A DNA stretch of 5,386 nt, taken from contig JACRQB010000290.1 of assembly GCA_016222925.1 (NCBI GenBank), positions 1 to 5,386 of the forward strand. Direction: 5' to 3'. The position numbers were made by a program, and so were the translations under genes. The stretch is from Nitrospirota bacterium. GTDB taxonomy: Bacteria > Nitrospirota > Nitrospiria > Nitrospirales > Nitrospiraceae. Positions 1-4,937 of this stretch are shown in pieces. The notes below the pieces were generated by a model. That model was given only the letters and a program-made list of their open reading frames with translations. It searched no databases and had not been told where the DNA came from. Every line of letters starts with the position of its first letter. The first letter of the stretch is position 1.

Positions 1-353
1 ATCCGTACTTTGAAGGCATGGCGGTTGTGCAAGGCCACATTGTGCTTGCTCCCAGTGGATCAGGACAGTCCATCAAGGTACTGAGTCCTCTGTCAGATCA
101 GGGTACCGCTATCGCTCGGACGCCCGTTCAACTCTCGGGTGTGCATGTCAACGGGGTGCTCCACGCAAGCGGGGATATTACGATAGCCGGAAGAGTCCGA
201 GTGTATGGAGCGGTGGCAGCAGGTGGGACGATTACCTCTACCAGTCCAGGAAGCACACTGGAGGTGTGGTATGACCACGATCTCAGTCGAGGGCTCTATC
301 GTGGATTGCCCGTGGTCTATCGTGCCCCCGGGACATGGATGACGCGATATTGA
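1..353 (+). CDS. C-terminal part of a beta-repeat, pilus-associated (PilX-like?) protein, cut by window start
   Basis: The reading frame is open from base 3 to a TGA at 351-353, so this is the last ~116 residues of a longer gene. The ATG at 18 is internal, has no ribosome binding site before it, and the frame continues upstream of it. The sequence shows alternating hydrophobic residues and Gly-rich turns (around GVHVNGVLHASGDITIAG and VYGAVAAGGTI), the pattern of a beta-solenoid or stacked-strand domain. It ends in an aromatic-rich tail (VWYDHDLSRGL, GLPVVYRAPGTW). Long PilX-type pilus proteins of Nitrospirota and deltaproteobacteria, as I remember them, end in such a 'G.v.v.G.v...G.i.a.G.i' block followed by an aromatic tail, and the T4P neighbourhood fits. 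The functional call is an inference; a bactofilin-like or other beta-helical protein is also possible. A 72-base gap separates it from the ATPase gene, so co-transcription is plausible. Confidence 0.6.
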   Translation, partial: PYFEGMAVVQGHIVLAPSGSGQSIKVLSPLSDQGTAIARTPVQLSGVHVNGVLHASGDITIAGRVRVYGAVAAGGTITSTSPGSTLEVWYDHDLSRGLYRGLPVVYRAPGTWMTRY

Positions 354-425
354 GCTGTAGATGAAGCTCGAGTGCTATCAGTGAGAAAGCAACTTCTTAT
401 TGTCGATGTGAAAGGATGAGATAGA

Positions 426-1184
426 ATGATCACTCAAAGCGTTGAAACTTATCAGAAACGGCAGGTCCTCTCAGTTGCCAGTCTAAAAAAACTGTCGATG
501 GCCAAACCACCTCGCAAGATGACGATGGGGCGCAGTCTCTTAGACTGCATCGCCTATCGTGGGCTTATCAAACAGGCAGAACTTGATGCTGCAATAGAAG
601 AATCTCTCTCGCGGGAAATTGATCTGGAAACCCTCTTGCTCGATAAGTACCGCGTGCCGAAGTCTGCCCTCGGGTCAGCGCTCAGCGAATTCTACCAATG
701 CCCCTACGTTTCTTATGATGAGCGCACTGTCATCGACCCGGAGCTCTTGAAAAACCTCAGCTTCGACTATCTCAAAAGAAGTGCCTGGATTCCGTTGAAA
801 CGACAGGGGTCTGTTCTCGACATTATCATTAATGATCCACACGATCTGGAGAAAGGCCTCGATATTCGACGTGCGTTCCCTGGGACGACGACACGCTTCT
901 CCGTCGGGCTTCGGCGGGATATCGAGCAATATCTTTTTGTCGCAACAGGCCAGGCCAACGGAGGATCGATAACCGAGATTCTGGGAGAACTCGTCGATGA
1001 AGCGGGCATTGAACGAAACGGCGAGGCCGAGTCCGGAGAGATCGATGAAAACGATTCGGCCATCGTGCGCCTCGCGAACCAGGTGATCGCCGAGGCCTAT
1101 CGATTGGGGGCCTCTGACGTCCATATTGAACCCTATTCGGATCGCAAGGAGACAGCCGTACGGTTTCGTGTCGATGGGAGCTGA
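426..1184 (+). CDS. pilB: Type IV pilus assembly ATPase PilB/GspE, N-terminal fragment (gene disrupted)
   Basis: This is the N-terminal half of a cytoplasmic AAA-type secretion/pilus ATPase, 252 residues before a premature TGA. Residues ~37-170 form the T2SSE_N/MshEN region, which in this family links the motor to the inner-membrane platform (and in some members binds c-di-GMP). An acidic linker (~196-210) follows, then the start of the N2 domain (SAIVRLANQVIAEAYRLGAS at 211-230, DVHIEPY, RFRVDG at 246-251). Family members continue from RVDG through the 'ERR.PQDGR' segment and a 'GE..VMR' strand into the catalytic domain. Here the frame stops one residue after RVDG, and the catalytic part follows in another frame with ~65-75 residues absent. 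The start at 426 has AAGGA 9 bases upstream; ATG 498 has no Shine-Dalgarno. Whether to call it pilB, gspE or mshE cannot be settled from sequence alone; the adjacent minor pilins favour pilB. The family call is very secure. Confidence 0.9.
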   Translation: MITQSVETYQKRQVLSVASLKKLSMAKPPRKMTMGRSLLDCIAYRGLIKQAELDAAIEESLSREIDLETLLLDKYRVPKSALGSALSEFYQCPYVSYDERTVIDPELLKNLSFDYLKRSAWIPLKRQGSVLDIIINDPHDLEKGLDIRRAFPGTTTRFSVGLRRDIEQYLFVATGQANGGSITEILGELVDEAGIERNGEAESGEIDENDSAIVRLANQVIAEAYRLGASDVHIEPYSDRKETAVRFRVDGS

Positions 1185-1198
1185 CGGCAAAGGACACC
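1176..1198 (+). other. Deletion/frame-change junction inside the ATPase gene
   Basis: Left of ~1180 the ATPase reads in the frame of 426 (VDGS, then TGA 1182-1184). From ~1181 the homologous protein continues in the frame of 1199 (LTAKDTMPLEAM). The two flanks normally lie ~68 residues apart in PilB (compared with the Pseudomonas PilB sequence as I remember it). About 200-225 bases, not a multiple of three, therefore appear to be missing. I see no insertion-sequence end or target duplication at the joint. A natural deletion and an assembly or sequencing artefact cannot be told apart from this window. Confidence 0.75.
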
Positions 1199-2047
1199 AT
1201 GCCCTTAGAGGCGATGGACTTTTCCCCAGACGTGCTGCAGATCGTTAAAGAACTGTCCGAGCATCCGCATGGAATTTTCCTTTGTGTGGGGCCGACTGGA
1301 TCAGGGAAAACCACCACCCTGCACGCCGTCATGAAGCACATCAACACCGATGAGCGAAAGATTTGGACTGCAGAGGATCCCATCGAGATCACACAGGAAG
1401 GTTTGAGGCAGGTTCAGGTGCATCCGAAAATCGGGTTTACCTTTGCCACGGCGATGCGGGCATTCCTTCGGGCCGACCCGGATGTGATCATGATCGGAGA
1501 GATGCGCGACAAAGAAACGGCCGATATCGCGATCGAAGCGTCGCTCACCGGCCATCTAGTGATGAGCACGCTCCATACCAATAGCGCAGTAGAAACAGTC
1601 ACTCGATTGCTGGACATGGGTTGCGACTCGTTCAATTTTGCCGATGCGATGTTGGGAGTATTGGCCATGCGCCTCTGCAAACGCATTTGTTCTCACTGCA
1701 AAGAAACCTACCATCCGACTCAGCAAGAGTATGACGAACTCGTGCAAGGCTATGGAGTGCGATGCTGGGACAAGCTAGGGGTTCCCTACACGGAAGACTG
1801 GACCCTCTCTCGTGGGCGTGGTTGCGAGATCTGCAATCACAGCGGGTTTAAGGGACGGGTGGCGCTGCACGAACTCCTGGTTGGGTCTGAAGACATTAAG
1901 AATCTGATCCAGGCCAAAGCGAGGACAGCCGAAATTCTCAGCGTGGCAATGCGGGACGGAATGGTCACCTTGTTGCAGAATGGGATCCAGAAGGTGCTGA
2001 GAGGTCTAACGACCTATCGGCAAGTCCGAGCTGTTGCGATAAAGTAG
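1199..2047 (+). CDS. pilB: Type IV pilus assembly ATPase PilB/GspE, C-terminal catalytic fragment (gene disrupted)
   Basis: This is the catalytic half of the ATPase split at ~1180. Homology begins before the ATG: codons 1181-1198 read LTAKDT in the same frame, as expected for the segment after the family's 'VMRLL'. From the ATG at 1199, 282 residues carry Walker A GPTGSGKT (31-38), the Asp box WTAEDPIE (56-63), Walker B PDVIMIGEMRD (94-104) and the His box TGHLVMSTLHTNSA (117-130). A four-cysteine zinc site follows (C164, C167, C209, C212), typical of PilB/GspE and absent from PilT. The ending GLTTYRQVRAVAIK is typical of the family. All catalytic motifs are intact, but most of the N2 domain is missing, including the PQDGR segment that family structures place at the nucleotide/subunit interface, so a working motor is unlikely. 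AAAGGA at 1189-1194, four bases before the ATG, could permit restart translation of this fragment. Confidence 0.9.
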   Translation: MPLEAMDFSPDVLQIVKELSEHPHGIFLCVGPTGSGKTTTLHAVMKHINTDERKIWTAEDPIEITQEGLRQVQVHPKIGFTFATAMRAFLRADPDVIMIGEMRDKETADIAIEASLTGHLVMSTLHTNSAVETVTRLLDMGCDSFNFADAMLGVLAMRLCKRICSHCKETYHPTQQEYDELVQGYGVRCWDKLGVPYTEDWTLSRGRGCEICNHSGFKGRVALHELLVGSEDIKNLIQAKARTAEILSVAMRDGMVTLLQNGIQKVLRGLTTYRQVRAVAIK

Positions 2048-2052
2048 CCTTG

Positions 2053-2060
2053 TAAGGAGG
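2053..2060 (+). promoter_or_regulatory. Orphan strong Shine-Dalgarno-like sequence after the ATPase stop
   Basis: TAAGGAGG lies six bases after the ATPase stop codon. The only start codon at a usable distance is a TTG at 2072, which gives a four-codon frame (TTG AAC CTG CTT) ending at TAG 2084-2086, inside the end of the convergent PilZ gene. No + strand gene follows for more than 500 bases. It is either chance or the remnant of a gene that once followed the ATPase, as pilT/pilC-type genes commonly do. Confidence 0.3.
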
Positions 2061-2082
2061 GAAGCAACCAGTTGAACCTGCT

Positions 2083-2403
2083 TTAGGGAGTTTGCTCCAA
2101 CAATAGGGCGAACGCTTTCAGTTTCATGAGCATATCAGGTCGAACGCGGATGAATTCCAGGCCACATCGGTGCCCGGAAACCCAGCGAACTCCAGCCAGC
2201 TCGATCGTCGCCGGCCCCTCGCCGTTTAAAAGCTCGATATCCAGCGTAATGTAGGTCGAGACCGATGGAAGGTGCCTCGTCGTGATGGCACACCCCTGCG
2301 CCGAAAGGTTTAAAACAGTTCCGTCCGACGTGACTTCATTGCTGCACAATGTGCAAGGAAGCTGGACGGCAAACCGCTGGACCTTGCGGAACTCTTGTTT
2401 CAT
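2083..2403 (-). CDS. Single-domain PilZ protein (c-di-GMP receptor)
   Basis: This encodes a small cytoplasmic PilZ-domain protein of 106 residues from the ATG at 2403-2401. It carries both halves of the c-di-GMP-binding signature: RxxxR (RKVQR, residues 6-10 of this start) and [D/N]xSxxG (NLSAQG, residues 32-37). Beta-strand-like segments follow (TYITLDIEL, IELAGVRWV) and the usual closing GLEFIRV. The start is set by GAAGGA (2414-2409 on the minus strand) five bases upstream of the ATG; a GTG at 2418 in the same frame lacks a spaced ribosome site. The gene converges on the ATPase (35-base gap, no terminator hairpin seen) and diverges from the minor-pilin operon. PilZ proteins are known c-di-GMP effectors, and several control T4P assembly. 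That this one acts on the local pilus is an inference from position. It is not the Pseudomonas PilZ itself, which lacks the binding motif, so no gene symbol is given. Confidence 0.9.
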   Translation of the reverse strand: MKQEFRKVQRFAVQLPCTLCSNEVTSDGTVLNLSAQGCAITTRHLPSVSTYITLDIELLNGEGPATIELAGVRWVSGHRCGLEFIRVRPDMLMKLKAFALLLEQTP

Positions 2404-2431
2404 ACGATTCCTTCTCACCTCTGCAGATTGA

Positions 2432-2460
2432 ATCCTACCCGATCCTCCGCCTGTTGTCCT
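2432..2460 (-). promoter_or_regulatory. Possible sigma70-type promoter for the PilZ gene
   Basis: On the minus strand AGGACA (2460-2455) and TAGGAT (2437-2432) are separated by 17 bases, each matching four of six bases of the -35/-10 consensus. Transcription would start near 2425 and leave a leader of about 22 bases that includes the GAAGGA ribosome site. The match is modest and could be chance. Confidence 0.25.
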
Positions 2461-2678
2461 AACCCTCTCTCATCTGCAGGAGCGACTACTCGCATATTCC
2501 CAATGCTGGATCGCCACCCCATGGACTAAACCCGTACAACGTCCTGGGCGAAAATTGTCGTACATAGGCGCACAAAATGACCAAATTGGGTTGGCCTTGT
2601 CAGGGAATGAATGCCACCAAATCAAGAGGTTAGATGGGGGAAACGTCTTGCCGGGAACGGCATGCCCCTTGCTCGGTC

Positions 2679-2685
2679 AGGAGGT
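2679..2685 (+). promoter_or_regulatory. Ribosome binding site deciding the fimT/gspH start
   Basis: AGGAGGT lies just ahead of the ATG at 2689 (four bases after AGGAGG). The in-frame ATGs at 2611 and 2662 have no comparable site. The resulting 17-residue leader before the processing glycine is also more typical of prepilins than the 43 or 26 residues the other starts would give. Confidence 0.65.
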
Positions 2686-2688
2686 GTC

Positions 2689-3249
2689 ATGGTGCAACCT
2701 GTAATAGGATCAAATCGAGGACGGTGGGGGCAGAGCGGATATACGCTTCTGGAATTGATGATCGTCGTGGCGATCATCGGAGTGATCGCAGGCATTGGAG
2801 GAGTTAATTTCGGAGTGTGGAAATCTCGCGCGGACTTGAAGGAAGCGATTCAGCTTGTCAGGAACGAATTGGCGGTCGCGCGCATGACGTCGATGAGCCG
2901 AAATGTATCTGTCACCACGAATATCGCAGTCGTTCCTACGATGGTCACAGTGACAACCCTCAATACGAATACATTAGCGGTACTTTCTACAGCATCAAGC
3001 AAGATCACACGCATCGATGGCATAACCAACCAAACAGGAGGCGTGCCTGCTGCGCCTGTCTTTACAGCAGCTCCGGTTGCCACTGTTCAGTTCAATGCAA
3101 TGGGATTTCGAGTCGGAGGAAACGTGCCGGGATCCCAAAACCAAGTTATTGGCATTGTCAATGACGTGGGGACCACCTATGCCATCCGCATTAATCCGCG
3201 TGGCGTGGTGGACTGGTGTCCAAGCCAATTCTGCATGGGGACTCGTTAG
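2689..3249 (+). CDS. fimT: GspH/FimT-family minor prepilin
   Basis: This is a type IV prepilin-like minor pilin of 186 residues. The class III signal is explicit: leader ending QSG at residue 17, then YTLLELMIVVAIIGVIAGIG. That gives Gly at -1, Tyr at +1 and Glu at +5 (E22), the site for PilD cleavage and N-methylation, followed by the hydrophobic helix (~18-38). Behind it the 'LKEAIQLVRNELAVARMTSMSRNVSV' region is the typical GspH/FimT alpha1-C segment (normally A..A...R..A..rn..v). A beta-rich globular domain ends in INPRGVVDWC, with C177 and C182 able to form a small C-terminal disulfide loop. In T4P systems FimT/FimU joins PilV, PilW and PilX in the initiation/tip complex; some FimT proteins instead bind DNA for uptake. 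It is the first gene of the operon, with pilV 12 bases downstream. FimT versus FimU naming is uncertain. The 5' end could be extended to 2611. Confidence 0.9.
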   Translation: MVQPVIGSNRGRWGQSGYTLLELMIVVAIIGVIAGIGGVNFGVWKSRADLKEAIQLVRNELAVARMTSMSRNVSVTTNIAVVPTMVTVTTLNTNTLAVLSTASSKITRIDGITNQTGGVPAAPVFTAAPVATVQFNAMGFRVGGNVPGSQNQVIGIVNDVGTTYAIRINPRGVVDWCPSQFCMGTR

Positions 3250-3261
3250 CGGGAAGAGATC

Positions 3262-3762
3262 ATGAAGATAGTACGAACCGAATCGGGATTCACGCTACTG
3301 GAAGGCATGATTGCCACCGTGATCTTGTCGGTTGGCGTGATCGCCATGGGCGCGATGCAAGGGATTGCCATCACGCGCAACGTCGATTCGACGGAACTCA
3401 CGCTCGCAACCAACATGGCTTCAGAAATGCTCGAGCGGATCCAATACAACCGTCGGAACGTCACGGCCTATGCCGGCATCGATACCAACAATCCATGTGT
3501 CCTTCCTGCAATCCAAACCATGGCGCAGGGAGATTGTGTCCAGTGGCAAGCGATGATGGCCAATCAAGGAGCCTCAGGGATTAGTCAGGCATCAATGCTG
3601 ACTGGGGTGCGAGGGGTCGTGACCGTCAATCCGGTCGTGACCGTTCCACCGCTGAATCAGAGCAGGGTGAACGTCGTCATCACGTGGACTGGGCGAAATA
3701 TGGGAACGACTGCAGCGGCCCCCCGGAGAGTTATGTTGGATACCACCATAGCACCGGAGTGA
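3262..3762 (+). CDS. pilV: Type IV pilus minor prepilin PilV
   Basis: This is a minor prepilin of 166 residues. A short 9-residue leader ends in Gly (MKIVRTESG), followed by FTLLEGMIATVILSVGVIAM with Phe at +1 and Glu at +5 (E14). The 'GFTLLEGMIA..I.S.G..A...MQ' block is the recognised PilV N-terminus. The helix continues through SEMLERIQYNR (54-64), matching the PilV 'A..MaeRi..N' region. C79 and C92 may form a disulfide. The C-terminal strand RVNVVITWTGRN (135-146) matches the usual 'v.V.W' ending of PilV. GGGAAGAG at 3251-3258 serves as a weak ribosome site. It sits 12 bases after fimT and 18 before pilW, so it is clearly an operon. It is an inner-membrane protein before assembly and part of the priming/tip complex. 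The PilV family call is secure; exact partners are inferred from gene order. Confidence 0.9.
   Translation: MKIVRTESGFTLLEGMIATVILSVGVIAMGAMQGIAITRNVDSTELTLATNMASEMLERIQYNRRNVTAYAGIDTNNPCVLPAIQTMAQGDCVQWQAMMANQGASGISQASMLTGVRGVVTVNPVVTVPPLNQSRVNVVITWTGRNMGTTAAAPRRVMLDTTIAPE
3615..3644 (+). repeat. In-frame 12-bp direct repeat within pilV
   Basis: GGTCGTGACCGT occurs at 3615-3626 and again at 3633-3644, an 18-base period equal to six codons. It encodes the near-tandem hexapeptides VVTVNP and VVTVPP. Each copy also contains the inverted arms GGTC and GACC around GT. The exact DNA identity suggests a recent small duplication or a slippage-prone site, although valine codon bias alone could give part of the match. 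Confidence 0.5.
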
Positions 3763-3780
3763 AGGGATAGTCGGCGGAAC

Positions 3781-4917
3781 ATGGAAAAGCCTAAGCTCCA
3801 GACGAGCAATCAAGACGGTATGACGTTGGTCGAGCTGATGTTTGCGGCCACCATTGCGGTAGGTATTGTGGCCGCCGGGCTTGCCGTGGTGACGTCGTTC
3901 GAACGGTCCAATGCCACCACGGGGCAAACGGGAGAAACGCAGCAGAACGTGCGAAACGCCATGGAAATGATTGCCCGAGATATCAGACAGGCAGGATTCG
4001 GATCGATAGGGGCCGTGGGCAATTGTCCAACAGCCATTGTCCCTCTGGATAATGCCGTCGCTGGGCCTGACACAGGTCCGGATCGTATCAGTCTGGTCGT
4101 GCCGCTTGGAAATCCAGTGGGGACGGCGACCAGACCGCCCTGGGTACTACAAGCCCCAATCGGCCCTGGCTACAATTCATTTACACTCTCGTCCCTTCAG
4201 GCCGTAACAGATATGGCCGCCGAGTGGGGCGGAGGCAGTTTAGTTGGAGCCACGGTGAGTGTTGCAGGGAGCTCAACCGCCACGGTAACCGCAGTCGGTG
4301 GATCAACGATCACCATCACGCCGGTTCCGGCTCCAGTAGCCTTTGGCGCGAATGCGCCGGTGTACCTACTCCAGTGCATCACTTACCAAATCATTCCGCC
4401 GCCAGATGCCAATGGGCTCTGTGACGGTCGCTCCCCATGTTTGGTGCGGGGCGTGGGCACAGGGGGCCTGGATTGCAATACGCCCAATAGTCGCTGCCTG
4501 TCCATTGCTGATGAAATCGAAGACCTGCAATTTACCTACGCTTGCGACGGGTGCTTTTTGGCGCAGAATGGCGGCATTCCCGACGGCATCATTGACAATC
4601 AGGTCGGGAGTGCCGCTGGGTTCGATCAATTGGATTTTATAAGTAATAACGCTTGGAATAGTGCGCCCATGACCCCGGACAAGATCAGTTTAGTGCAGGC
4701 CAGTATCGTCGGGCGTGAACGCTTTGTAGATCAAGGAACGGGAGAAGGGATCGTGGCCGGCCGTGTCGTGCAAGCTCAAGCCATGCAAGTGTCAGATCAC
4801 AACCATGGAGCCGGGCTCTTTGCGGCCGGTGATTTCGCAGGACTCAATCCACCCTATACGTCGACCCGACGGCGCATGTTCGTTCGAACGATAGAGGTGC
4901 GCAATCCAGGGCGATAG
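3781..4917 (+). CDS. pilW: Type IV pilus minor prepilin PilW
   Basis: This is a large minor prepilin of 378 residues. The leader ends QDG (13), then MTLVELMFAATIAVGIVAAGLAVV: Gly at -1, Met at +1 and Glu at +5 (E18). Met at +1 is less usual than Phe but seen in PilW. The helix runs on through NVRNAMEMIARDIRQAGFG (56-74), the hallmark PilW segment ('n.r.a...l.rdir.AGyg'). The central beta domain (~155-200) is Thr/Val-rich. 'SIADEIEDLQFTYACDG' (241-257) matches the conserved PilW 'a..ieDlqf.Y..D' motif. The C-terminus RRRMFVRTIEVRNPG is also typical. Eight cysteines (82, 199, 214, 220, 232, 239, 255, 258) suggest several periplasmic disulfides. The ribosome site is weak (GCGGA 3-4 bases before ATG, or AAGGGA further up), so coupling with pilV is likely. 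It would join FimT, PilV and PilX in the tip/initiation complex. Confidence 0.9.
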   Translation: MEKPKLQTSNQDGMTLVELMFAATIAVGIVAAGLAVVTSFERSNATTGQTGETQQNVRNAMEMIARDIRQAGFGSIGAVGNCPTAIVPLDNAVAGPDTGPDRISLVVPLGNPVGTATRPPWVLQAPIGPGYNSFTLSSLQAVTDMAAEWGGGSLVGATVSVAGSSTATVTAVGGSTITITPVPAPVAFGANAPVYLLQCITYQIIPPPDANGLCDGRSPCLVRGVGTGGLDCNTPNSRCLSIADEIEDLQFTYACDGCFLAQNGGIPDGIIDNQVGSAAGFDQLDFISNNAWNSAPMTPDKISLVQASIVGRERFVDQGTGEGIVAGRVVQAQAMQVSDHNHGAGLFAAGDFAGLNPPYTSTRRRMFVRTIEVRNPGR

Positions 4918-4937
4918 TGATGCGAAGGAGATGTAGC

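Larger units (their letters stand above)
2404..2688. other. Divergent intergenic region between PilZ and the minor-pilin operon
   Basis: These 285 bases separate the two divergent transcription units and must hold the leader and promoter of the minor-pilin operon if that operon is independently transcribed. I found no clear sigma70 or sigma54 (GG-N10-GC) promoter on the + strand, no GEMM-type riboswitch core and no terminator. Small inverted elements occur (CCAAATTGG at 2581-2589; GTAC arms at 2534-2537 and 2560-2563), but none is strong enough to name. The last 78 bases (2611-2688) are an open in-frame extension of the fimT frame, judged non-coding because the only good ribosome site is just before 2689. 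Confidence 0.5.

Noticed and set aside
352..369. GAGCT/AGCTC inverted repeat as a terminator after the left-edge gene
   Set aside because: The stem is only five base pairs with an eight-base loop, and no T-run follows.
1170..1200. A single-base frameshift as explanation of the split ATPase
   Set aside because: Shifting frame at the joint does not restore the missing ~65-75 residues; only about two codons lie between the conserved flanks.
675..1392. Long minus-strand open frames (675-1190 and 829-1392) opposite the ATPase
   Set aside because: They lie antisense to a clearly conserved ATPase, have no recognisable domain, and are Arg/Ser/Pro-rich as expected for shadow frames of moderately GC-rich coding DNA.
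2534..2563. Inverted GTAC arms as an operator
   Set aside because: Only 4-5 pairs form and they need a bulge; this is within chance expectation.
2581..2589. CCAAATTGG as an operator
   Set aside because: A single 4-bp-arm palindrome with no second copy or promoter next to it is not enough.
2404..2688. c-di-GMP (GEMM) riboswitch upstream of the minor-pilin operon
   Set aside because: These switches often precede pilus genes, but none of the conserved GEMM core segments could be found in this gap.
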